NCBI GenBank assembly: GCA_963971425.1
Contig: OZ020516.1
Coordinates: 34,274,199-34,338,198 of the forward strand
Length of the DNA: 64,000 nucleotides
Direction of reading: 5' to 3'
DNA from: Bryoerythrophyllum caledonicum
Lineage: Eukaryota; Streptophyta; Bryopsida; Pottiales; Pottiaceae
The notes below the pieces were generated by a model. That model worked only from the letters and a program-made list of their open reading frames with translations. It searched no databases and was not told the DNA's origin. Of this stretch, positions 44,477 through 54,412 are shown piece after piece (the first letter of the stretch is position 1; every line of letters starts with the position of its first letter). The position numbers and the translations under genes were made by a program.

Positions 44477-47400
44477 ATTGGTGATGTGGAAGTGGAACAA
44501 AACTTCTTTGTCCAAAATCAGGGAGCTTATCCCGTGATTTTGGGGCAACCATACATTACAACATCAAGAATGGAGACTAAAATATTGGATGATGGATCCC
44601 ACTATGCGCGAATTCGAAGTCTTGATGGCAAGAGATCCGTGCAATTCTTGACAGTGAGGTCTGAGAATGAGAGGCATCGTGTCGAGCTCAGAGATGGTCC
44701 TCTACCTATTTCTCATACTTTTTTGGATTTCTAAACAGCACACGTGGAATGTGGAGGTCCACGGGTGCAAAAGAATCTGAAAGTTCAAGACCCTCCACTG
44801 TACATACTATTGAAAGTGGGTTTTTAAGTATTACGGAGCATGGATTTTTGTGGTTCACATGTGTTGAAGATTTGGAACCTATACATAGAAGGGTGGTGAA
44901 AAAGATAGAGAAAAATCTAAAAAGAGTGAGTTTACTTTTAGATGAAGAGACTATTTCTAGAGTCTATGAGGAGCAAGGCTTTGCAGATGGTGTTTTGCAA
45001 GTCTTACAAAACTTGCAAGTTAGTAGGGAGAGAAACAATGTTTCTGATATTGTGATCAAAATTCATACACAAGCATTGTATGATGAGATTTGCCATATAA
45101 TGGCAAAGGCTGGTGTTTGTCAAAGCCATGGATTGAAATATGAGGCCATGGTGAACACCAAGTACAAAACAGTGGCCAAGAAAGTCAAACCTGTGGCGAC
45201 CTAATTACCATCTGACACGGATGAGCACATCAGACAAGCGGGGAGAGAACCGAGTTTGAGAGGAGCCAAGACAATTGGTCACAAGTTTACAGAAGAAACA
45301 TTGGCAAATTTGAAAATTGGAGGGGATGTATTCTTAACGGAGCCAGAAAAGAAGAAGTTCCAAGATATGCTCTCTAAGCATGGAAAAGCCTTTGCTTCTT
45401 CACCAGATGAGATTGGATGTGTAGAACCAAGTGTGGTTGCGTCGATGGTTATTTTTACTGTGACGCATGTGTCTTGGGATTTGAAGCCAATACCAGTACC
45501 ATGGGCACTACTTCCCAAATTGATTGATTTGTTGAAGGAGAAGATACACATGAGGATACTTGAGCCTTCGATGGCTCCATATTCCAATCGTTGGTTCACT
45601 GTACCAAAAAAGTCTAGGGCATTGCGATTTATTCAAGATATGCAGCCAGCTAACAAGGTGACCATCAGAAACAAAGGATCTGGGTCTATTGTTGATGAAG
45701 TGGCAGAAGCATTTGCAGGGCATGCTATTTATTCAATTTGAGACCTTTATTTTGGTTATGATCAATTCCAGCTTGCAGCTGAAAGTAGAGATCTGACAAC
45801 CATGAAAACTCCACTTGGATTGGTGCAAATGTGTACATTGCTTCAAGGTGCTACTAATTCGGTAGCACGTATGCAAAATGCTATGATTCAAATTCTGAGA
45901 GACTTAATGCCTGAGAAAACGATACCTTTTGTGGATGATATTCCTATTAAGGGTTCTGAGGAGGCAAGAAGAGACTGTACTGTTCAAGATGATGGATGTA
46001 GAGTATTTGTAAACGAACATATCAGTGATGTAAACAAAATTTTGAGGAGACTTGAAGAGGTGGATTTAACTCTGTCCATTGACAAGTTCAAGTTTGGAGT
46101 AGATGAAATCTTAGTACTTGGACATCTATGTGGAAGATTTGGGCGGAAACCTAACCCTAAGAAAGTGAATGCTATTGGCAGAATGAAAGCCTGTAGCAAT
46201 GTCACTGAAGTAAGGAGGTTTCTAGGAGCTAATGTCTTCTATCAAATTTGGATACCTCATTTTGCTCATATATCGGAGCCTCTTTATAAATTTTTGAGAA
46301 AAAGAAACAAGTTTCTTTGGGAACAAGAGCAAACTTTGGCTATGGAGGAGTTGAAGAAGATTTTAGAGCCACCACCGGTTCTAAAACAAGTGGAATACAA
46401 GAGTGAGAGACCGGTTATTGTGATAGTTGATACAAGTCCGATAGCCATTGAATGGGCTATTGGCCAGGATGATGCAGAAGGGAATCGGTTTGCTATCCGA
46501 TTTGGAGCAAAGATCCTTACGGAACGTCAAAGGGCATATCTATAAGTCAAGAGAGAGCTTTGGGGTGCGCTAACAGCTTTGAAAGCAGAAAGAAACTACT
46601 TGATTGGCACAAATGTTGTGTTAGAGACTGACTGCTTACCTCCTCTTGGCATGATTGCCAACTGCTCTTCACCGGACATTGCTATGTTGCGATGGATAGC
46701 ATACATCAAATCTTTGACCCCAATTTTTGTATACATTATTGGGAAGAAGAATCCTGTGGCGGATATGTTATCAAGAGCCAGATACTTTCACGAAGAAGAA
46801 ATGATGGCTCATGGAGACACTGAGGACGACTTAGATGAAGCATATGCGTTGGCTTCAAATGGAGGACGTTCAAACAATGAGATATTGTCATTCAAAGAAG
46901 AGTTATATGAAGGGAGGCTCAAATAAATTGGACTTTATTTGAGCACTTTGAAGAGGCAAGAAGGATGGATTGAAAAGACCTTCAAAGACATGAGACATCA
47001 GTCCTATGGATATCTTTTACACAATGGATTCCTATGGAAGAGGGCAAAGAGGGCTGATGAATTACCTTTGAGATTGGTGGGTGATTTTGAGACCAAAGTG
47101 CAAGTGCTGAAGGAATTTCATGATGCATTTTGGGCTGGTCACAGAGGGGTTTGGGCCACCTACACAAAAATCAAAGAACGATATTGGTGGAAGGGCTTAT
47201 ACAAGGACGTTGAGGAGTTTGTGGCTTCATGTGTTATATGTCAGCTGCAATCAAAGATCCGACATAGAGATGAACTGCATCCCACTTACCCTCCTTCCAT
47301 TCATTTTCAATGGATGATTGATTTGGTTGCGATGCCACCTGAGATTTGGGGAATGAAATATCTTGTATTGGCAAGAGAAGAGCTTTCAAACTTTGTTGAA

Positions 47401-48279
47401 GGAAGGGCTTTGCGAATCAAGGGAACAGAAGGGATTTCCTGATTTATATTCGAGGATATTTTCAGTCGGTATGGGAGTGTTGGCCGAATGCGAGCGGATA
47501 GAGGAGAGTTGGATGCTAGTGAAGCACGAGAATTCTTCCAAAGATATGGAGTGCAATTGAGGCTGACAACGGCTTACAATCCGGAGGTCAATGGCAAGAT
47601 TGAGAGATGTCATCCTCCAATCATTCACGCATTGGTTAAGGCCTGTAAAAGAAAGCCTAACATTTGGCCAAGATTGCTCCTGTTTACTCTACGGGCTGAT
47701 AGAATCACACATAGCACAGTCACTGGTTATATGCCGGTGTAGCTTATGTATGGACACAAACCTATAATGCCTGGAGAAGAATCTATTCCAACCTGGGTAT
47801 TTCTATCTTGAGAAGACAATGTTACAACAGAAAAATTATTAGAGCTACGTATTCAGCAACTTGGAAGATTGCCTGAGCACATGCAAAAAACTTTAGAAAG
47901 GCTCAAGGCTGCTAGGCTTGGCAACAAGAAAAGGTTTGATAGAACCCACCGTTTGAGAATCAGAAAGATTGAAGAAAGAGACTAGGTCTTGGTGGTTGAT
48001 AGTACTCTGGAGCATCAACACAGTATAGTCAGAAAGTTTGCAAGGCGATGGTTGTGACCTTACGTGGTGATCAAAGTGCATAATAATGCTACTTATTCAC
48101 TATGAGAGTTGGATGGAACTCCATTGAGGATTCATGTGGTAGACAAGCGTATCAAAGTGTTTTGGAGAAGATGACGAGAGTTAGAAATCAATGACTTTGA
48201 TGCGTCTGATACTCAACCAGAAACAGAGGAAGAGTCAGAGAATGATAGTCAGAGCGCGGAGAAGAATGAAGATGGTTAA
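44477..48279 (+). pseudogene. Gypsy protease C-terminus, reverse transcriptase, RNase H and integrase with eleven nonsense codons
   Basis: Protease resumes as QGAYPVILGQPYITTSRME. Between 44734 and 44749 the frame changes once; from 44749 to 48279 a single frame holds all of pol with no further indel. Stops are at 45202, 45739, 46543, 46924, 47440, 47740, 47809, 47983, 48055, 48103 and 48172. Reverse transcriptase: PYSNRWFTVPKKS, DLYFGYDQFQLA, QMCTLLQGATNSVARMQNAM and IPFVDDIPIKG (the YVDD box as FVDD). RNase H: VIVIVDTSPIAIEWAIGQDD. Integrase: zinc site H..H..CVIC (FHDAFWAGHRG, SCVICQ), core D in WMIDLVAMPPE, D in MRADRGELD, E in NPEVNGKIERCH. No chromodomain recognised. Catalytic residues mostly survive while nonsense codons accumulate. 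Confidence 0.9.
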
Positions 48280-48310
48280 ACTTGGCACATACCGGAGGAT
48301 GTGCAGGTTT

Positions 48311-48322
48311 AGAGGGGGTGCA
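48311..48322 (+). promoter_or_regulatory. Polypurine tract
   Basis: AGAGGGGGTGCA lies directly before the 3' LTR start (TGTCGCG at 48324), the normal position of the plus-strand primer. Confidence 0.8.
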
Positions 48323-48323
48323 T

Positions 48324-50200
48324 TGTCGCGTTGTAAATTAATATATTGTGTGAAAATATTAAAGATGTTGCCTTAGACATCGGATAGAGTATAAGGAGAA
48401 GGATACAAAAGGTTGCGGTCGTGGAGAAATCCACGGTTTGGTTCAATGCGGGGATAACCGGAGCTTGCTAGCGTAACTTGGAAGCCTGCATCTTCTCACT
48501 GTAGCTCAGGGAAGCGTAGGTGGCCGGTTGGCTGCTTATTTTCTGCTTTCACTAGCAAGTACCAAGTTGCAACTATCTAGGCCGTTCAACGAGTTCGATA
48601 AAGCTCGAACCCGGAACCGGCAGGCAACAATCAACGGACCTTGACAGCCAACCAAGTCCGCAACTTCGCGACCATTAGTGGACTCAAGGCGGCTTTATAC
48701 AACTGTTGAGGGACTGTACAATGTCGCGACCTTGTCCTTTAGTCAGATCTTTTGATGCGGGCTACTTTTAGTTAAAATAGAATTATTTATGGATTATTAG
48801 AGTAATTCAGTGAAGGCAAGCTTCTTAAAGAAGTTACTGTAAGATATAAAGGGAAGATAATTCCCTTGCCTCACATAGTTTACTCCAAGCTAAAATCTTA
48901 GATAGCTTAGAGTTGACAATATGGATTCTCAAGACCCAGATGAGTGGGAGTTGTCGTTATCGCAATTATCAGAGGATCCGTTTCAATCTTCTCAGCCATC
49001 AACTTCCAGACGGCGAGTGCAAGATGAAACGGGGCCTTCCGAGCGTCGTGTTCAACCACGTCCAGATCCAAGTCTGCGGCAATTTGCATTTGTGAATCTA
49101 CAACCGGACGCGAGAGCTCTAGTGATTGTATTGGAGGCTGAAGCTTCATTGACGGGTGGCCGTCAGATGGTATTTGAAGGGTGTTTTGAAAATATCGATG
49201 GAGGCCAAATGATGAATCGCTTTTCTAATGAGATGGACCACCGTCTTTGGCTTCGAGGGCCGCTGACCTATTTAAGCGATGAACGGAGAGCAAGTTATGT
49301 TTCTGCGGTGCTCCGTCAAATTCTAGAGTTTTTATTCGGTTAGATAAAGGTAGAATCCATTTAGTTGTTAATATAGGAGTTTGTTATGTGTTTATGTTTA
49401 TGTTAGATCAAGATCCAAGAAAGAAAAAGAAAAGAAACTAAGAAAAGGTTTGACCGTCTTAGAATTCTTTTGGAACCACACCTTTTGAAGCCCAATGGTT
49501 GGGGTTTCTTTCCTATCTTATCTTGGTAGACTTTAGAGTGCTTTTGGAGGTTAACCAATAGGCTTTAGATGCCCATGTGGCTTAGGCATGGGCTGATGTG
49601 GAAGGATAAGTGGGGGCGACTCTCCTTTATTTTTGGAGTGTGTTTTTGGTGTGTCGAGAGGGGTGAGTGAAATTCCCGAGAGGGAGATCGGGCGGTGTGT
49701 ACTCGTTTTTCATGAGAATGTTATGAAAGTTTGTGGAGTTGTTCCTTGTAAAGTTGCGCTTCTTTGAGCGGTGTTTTTGTTCAATTTGGAGTTTTTATGC
49801 AAAAGTTACGAGCGTTTGAGTGAAAAATAGTTAGCTGCCACCCGAATAGAGGAGCAGTCACTTCGGGCTTCACCACCGCTTTGATACTTTGTGTTTGGAC
49901 TTGAAATTTGACAGAGGCATACCTCATTGTACTAGCTTTCTAAAAAGCTTTCACTCAACTCATTTAAATGCGCTATGAAAAAGTTATAGCCATCTAAGTA
50001 GAGGAGAGTTATGCCGTCTTGGAAGTGGGCAGGCGTGAGTTTTGAGCTTACACAACTTTTAGTGAGTAGATTAGTTTAAAGTGAAATTTATAGGAGTTGT
50101 AGCTTATTAAATTAGCTTTCTATAAAGCTATTATATAACTCATTTAGAATTGTAGTATAGAAGTTATAGCCGCCGAAGTTGGAGAGGGTTTGCTGCCATC
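48324..50200 (+). repeat. 3' LTR (truncated)
   Basis: It matches 32954-34830 base for base except at four sites. Similarity stops abruptly after TGCTGCCATC at 50200, inside the third 180-bp LTR repeat. Twenty-eight bases later GTTGGAGAGGGTTTGCTGCC recurs at about 50229-50248, a local duplication at the break. Confidence 0.9.
48921..49343 (+). CDS. 140-aa ORF of unknown function inside the 3' LTR
   Basis: The second copy of the LTR ORF, encoding a protein identical to that at 33551-33973; its TATA box is at 48845-48850. Here it could be transcribed into the 3' flank rather than into gag. See the 5' copy for its features. Confidence 0.6.
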   Translation: MDSQDPDEWELSLSQLSEDPFQSSQPSTSRRRVQDETGPSERRVQPRPDPSLRQFAFVNLQPDARALVIVLEAEASLTGGRQMVFEGCFENIDGGQMMNRFSNEMDHRLWLRGPLTYLSDERRASYVSAVLRQILEFLFG

Positions 50201-51134
50201 AAGACTTTGTACAAAACTTTTTTTTACAAGTTGGAGAGGGTTTGCTGCCAACAAGTTTTGTAGTAAGTCTCCAACATGATGAGGTGAGGGTGTTGCACAC
50301 CACAACTTTATCGTGATCATGCTTCAATTCTTCAAGAGTAACATGGACTTGACTATTATGTGAGTTATTAGTGTTTTGTACTTGTTTATTAGTAAAGGGG
50401 TCCTTGTAGACCAATTACTAAATGTTGTGGTCTGGGTATTTATTTCTTTTTCCTAGCCTAGCTTGTTGAGTGGTTGGTAGTTTCTTTGTGAACTATTGTT
50501 TTTGTTGTGTGACAGAAATAACGGGGATGGTTTAGTTACCGTTGCAATTTGTGCACTCTCACTTGTTGGCACAATGTTACCTTTGCACGATGTGTTTGTG
50601 CACGACATTGTCAAAGGAGAAATCTCCTTCAAGCACCTTTTCATTGCCTTTATTCACCTTGATGTGACTATCTTGACTACTCGTTTCAAGCTTAGAAATA
50701 GGATTTAAATGTAACAAGTTATCAAAGAGAGGAGATCCTTTGGATTTTGTTTTTTCATTCTTGATAGAAAAAGAGACGCTCTTAGCTAGTAGAGTAGCCA
50801 TTGGAGCAAAAACAAGATCCTTCTTGGAAAGTTTTAGATATGGTGAAACTTGAGAAGGTTGAAGGCTCTCAACAAGCTTACAGGCCAAATGAACCTGAGC
50901 CAAATCAATAAAAACCAAATGCAAAGAATTATTGCAATCCTTTATACGAGTCTCAGAACCCTTCTAAAAACAAACTTTCCACTAGGACCACCATAGGTTC
51001 AATTGCAGGGGCCTCTACTTCTTGTTATGAATTCACAAACAAACTCAATAGGTTTTGAAAGGTTACCAAAAGAACATTGCTCTTCTTGAACACTAGGATC
51101 AACAATAACAAATTTATCTAGGGTTTAAATTAGG
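50201..51134. other. Spacer after the truncated LTR
   Basis: It starts with the small duplication at the LTR break. Minus-strand frames at 50453-50644 and 50577-50924 have no recognisable motif but may be the distal part of the ORF1/gag relic that follows on the same strand. Confidence 0.4.
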
Positions 51135-52298
51135 ATGAACCTTTTGATTCCGAGACTCACCACCTATACTTTTTCCTTAAGAATGCTCGTGACGCTTCTC
51201 ATAAGCTTTACTCATCGTAACAATCTTACAGTAGAACGAGAATTATCAAGTACCTTCACATCTTCCGTTCTCTTCAAAATTTCATCCCACGTGACTTTGC
51301 CATTCTTGGATCTTCGACCTTCACTACGGTTGCCCCGGAGACATCTACCAAACAACCCTCAAGTCTCCGCAAAGCCTCTTCCTCTTCCTTCCATATTAAA
51401 CTCCCTCCTTCTTTCCGTTGGAGACATTAGATGGTCTTGAACAACTTCAGCTCTGACCACGTTCTCTGACCGCCGGCTCCTTATCATCTTCATCATTCTT
51501 GTGAGAACCAGATTTCTTAGAATTCTTACCATTAGAACCGTGGTCAGGACGACCAATGTAAATCATCTTGTAGACTAATTTAGATCCACTCCAAAGACTA
51601 GGTAGAATAATTGAAATTGGTGAAGCTTCAACATCTTGAACAAAAATTCTAATTTTTAGGCCAAAAGTTTTTTCAATGAAAGTATTGGAAAGGTCTGCAA
51701 TAGGAATTTCACCCAATCTTTTTCCTAACATTTAAGACATTCTATATTCATAAGATACGTAGGCAACCCTAAAATATGTGCTCTGATCAAAAACTTCACT
51801 TTGGCAAAAGACTCGTCATTGACTATTGAAAATCCGCGCTCCAAGTCAAAAATAGAACTTCCTTCTTGTCAAAAAAGAACAAAATTTTCAACACATGAAG
51901 AACTCCTTCACTTTTAAATGTAGCTTTAAAATAACCGCTACCTACCAACGCTACTCATAGGAAATTAGTAGCATGTAAGGACGCTTTTGCCCATTCATCA
52001 ACAACCAAAAGTCCAGTATTATTGACCAGTAAAAACCAATCATTGTGCAATTCAAAGCTTCTTTGTGAAACTTATCAAGGATAGAAAGCTCTTCATTATT
52101 AAAAAAAATGGTGAGGACACCATCAACACAATCTGGAAGAGCGTCTTCCTTCTCCGGAGGTACAACATCTTCAGTCGCTGCAACCTCAATTTCAAGAGGA
52201 TCGATATCAATCGGCTGAGCATCCTCCTTCTCCAAAACTCCAAAGATAGGAGATGCATGTGCCATTGTAGGGTTGTTTTCTACTTCCATCAGCTTTGA
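51135..52298 (-). pseudogene. DUF4283-type LINE ORF1 / gag relic
   Basis: Minus-strand frames read in order as an acidic start (MEVENNPTMAHASPIF, 52289), FHKEALNCTMIGFYWSIIL, then with two or three frame breaks a stretch like a DUF4283 domain (ADLSNTFIEKTFGLKIRI, LWSGSKLVYKMIYIGRPD) and a basic/acidic tail. DUF4283 proteins are ORF1/gag parts of plant LINE elements. Multiple stops between 51731 and 51950 show decay. The zinc knuckle normally found after DUF4283 is not obvious. Confidence 0.5.
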
Positions 52299-52944
52299 AC
52301 ATTCTTCAAGTGGCAGTTGACAAGAATCTACAATCCTTATTCCTTAAAAAGACCAAAATCCTTTCAAAAAATGAGAACCAAAAACTATCTACCCTATCAA
52401 ACTCCACAAAAAGAAGAATCTAAAAAACAAAAGAAGGAAACTACAAAAACCAATGCAAAATAGAGTAATCCATAGAACACTAGAACACCCTACAAACCAT
52501 CAAACGCAGAAGCAAAAAATAGACGGAAAGAACTAAAAAGAAGCGCAAAAATCCAAAAACGCCCCCCTTGTTCTATCTGCCATTGCTCCGCCTGCTCTTG
52601 CTCTATCTAGTCTGATTGTGCAACCAAGATTTCAAGGACTGTCATGTGCTAAAGTGTAGACCTTCATATCTTCTTACTACTATGTAGATTAGAACAGTAA
52701 CATACATTAAAGTCGTGTACAAATATTAGAAATCACGCGTTCTCGAGCAAAAGCTTTTGAAAATGTATCACAAATTTTCTAGATAGGTGTCACACTTGAG
52801 TTCTAGCTAATGTGATTGCTTGGCCGGGTTGAGCTTTGGTATAGCTAGCTTTTGTAGTTGGGTTTCATTTGTCTTTTATCTCACCAATGTGCTTTCAGAT
52901 ATCAGATTCTTTGCATTGAAGTGGGATGACTACGGCAATACCCG
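52299..52944. other. No gene recognised
   Basis: Probable 5' flank of the ORF1 relic, then AT-rich spacer. I see no Helitron 5' start here that would pair with the 3' end at 53068. Confidence 0.4.
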
Positions 52945-53068
52945 TCGTAGGAGGCGGTGACATGTGGCATTTACTTTTATTTATTTGATTTTTGCTTTTA
53001 CTTTTACAATTTTAGTTGACTTCCATAAACTTCCATTATCCGTTGGGGACAACGAGTAGGTACACTAG
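52945..53068 (+). mobile_element. Helitron 3' end
   Basis: A hairpin CCGTTGGGGACAACG at 53040-53054 is followed by CTAG (53065-53068) and T, the classic Helitron 3' terminus. The 120 bp before it are a direct copy of 53462-53588 (GGCGGTGACATGTGGCATTT and following). Its 5' end is not found. Confidence 0.65.
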
Positions 53069-53070
53069 TA

Positions 53071-53285
53071 TCTACTCTATATTCTAAAAGAGCAAGGCCA
53101 ATAACCGGACCACTACCTAGACATCTCAAAATGTGCCACGTGGCATTCCAAAATGCGCCACATGGCAATATTATGGTCATTTTTACTTTGTACACATAGG
53201 AAATCCAAGTATCCAAATAATGGGCATATATTTATTTTTTGAAGGATTATCATTGGCCAGTAGGGGACAACGGAGGGTCCACTAG
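53071..53285 (+). mobile_element. Mini-Helitron, 215 bp
   Basis: It starts A|TCTACTCTATATTC followed by TAAAAGAG, as plant Helitrons do, and ends CTAG|T at 53282-53286 after a degenerate GTAGGGGACAACGG hairpin remnant. It begins two bases after the previous Helitron end. Confidence 0.65.
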
Positions 53286-53588
53286 TATATATAATAAAAG
53301 AGGAGGGGCCAATACCTGGTCCGTACCCAAGCAAATTGTTGCGCCATGTGGTGATACCCAACCTACCCCAATATTGGCCTTCCTTCACACATGGCAATAG
53401 CTAGGTAGAAGAAGAATGGACATACCTGGTGATGGAAACTGGGGATACCTAGGCAATATCCGCCATAGGAGGCAGTGACATGTGGCATTTACTTTTTTTT
53501 TTCTTCTTGTACTTTTACTTTTACAATTTTAGTTATCCTACCTAAACTTACAATACCCGTTGGGGACAACGGGCCCCCCATATACTAG
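53286..53588 (+). mobile_element. Second mini-Helitron, about 300 bp
   Basis: It starts directly after the previous CTAG with TATATATAATAAAAGAGG (the leading TC is lost) and ends with a perfect hairpin CCGTTGGGGACAACGG (53557-53572), a short spacer and CTAG|T at 53585-53589. Confidence 0.65.
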
Positions 53589-53600
53589 TATGTATATATA

Positions 53601-53793
53601 CTAGTTGACCCCCCATTGTCCCCAACGGACAATGATTATCCTCAATAAAGTAAACATATGCCCATTATTTAGATACCCAAATTTCCTATGTATATAGAGT
53701 AAAAGTGATTCGGATATTGCCATGTGGCACATTTTGAGATGCTTAGGTATCAGTCCAGTTATTAGCCCTCGCTCTTGTATCATATGTAGTAGA
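53601..53793 (-). mobile_element. Third mini-Helitron, inverted, 193 bp
   Basis: On the minus strand it starts A|TCTACTACATATGATACAAG at 53793 and ends with the hairpin CCGTTGGGGACAATGG and CTAG at 53601-53604. It is tail-to-tail with the second mini-Helitron, separated by 12 bp of TATGTATATATA. Confidence 0.65.
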
Positions 53794-54412
53794 TATAAAA
53801 ATAAGATATTATATATATTTTATATTTTCAAATCCAACACTAATACCATCTAACAAGTTTCAGATGTACCAAATTTCCTTCAAATTTCAACCCAAAACTA
53901 CCAGAAAAAATTTCAGCTGACTCTAAGCTACGGGTAACCGTCGTGAAGGAGCCCCAAGTTTGGGGACCTGTTGGGGAACGTGAGGAGCGTGCAAAGAGAA
54001 CGTGGAGAGCGTACTAATATACAGAAAATACAAAAAGAAAACAAAAGAAAAAAGCCCGTGATCTGCACGGGTCGTGTCGCAGCGGAGTCCTCCCCCAAGA
54101 CCGCGTGAGAGGACCTAAGAGCGCGGACGAGGGGGAAGAACCGAGTCTGTGCCCTACCCGAGCTCGGTTGCCAAGTTTTCTTCGCTTCACATCACAGTGG
54201 AGTCCACGCATCAGAGGCAGAGCAGCGATCGCTCGAGCGCAGACACAGACAGGTGAGAGACTCGATTCCAGCATCCACGCCGAAGCCTCCCTCGCTTGCA
54301 GCAGCCCAATTGCAGCAGCCACCAGCTGTCTGGGCGCCTTCTCAATCTCAAATGCACCCCTGCCTTCTCATGGGTGGGGCGCCGTGAGATTCCAGGCCTT
54401 CCGGTAGCAGCC
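53794..54412 (+). promoter_or_regulatory. Probable promoter and 5' UTR of the codanin-1-like gene
   Basis: AT-rich to about 54050, then GC-rich leader up to the ATG at 54413. No clear TATA box at a fixed distance. The Helitron cluster ends about 620 bp upstream of the ATG. Confidence 0.4.

Larger units (their letters stand above)
32954..50200 (+). mobile_element. Ty3/gypsy LTR retrotransposon with nested insertions (17.2 kb)
   Basis: Direct repeats at 32954-34830 and 48324-50200 align at a constant offset of 15370 with four differences in 1877 bp, all transitions, and no indels. Both start TGTCGCG. Between them in plus orientation lie gag-protease and pol in reverse transcriptase, RNase H, integrase order, the Ty3/gypsy order, with a polypurine tract at 48311-48322. 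A 6.3 kb foreign insertion splits the protease. The 5' LTR probably extends beyond 34830, because the copies diverge inside a 180-bp repeat and the 3' copy appears truncated. The 5-bp flank at the left is CGCGT (32949-32953); no matching flank exists at the right, consistent with loss of the 3' end. Confidence 0.92.

Noticed and set aside
35684..48279. In-frame stops of the gypsy element as sites of U-to-C RNA editing
   Set aside because: Such editing is known from organelle transcripts of some early land plants, not from nuclear retroelement RNA, and nothing here supports it. Every stop codon is one transition from a Gln, Arg or Trp codon, so the pattern alone is not evidence.
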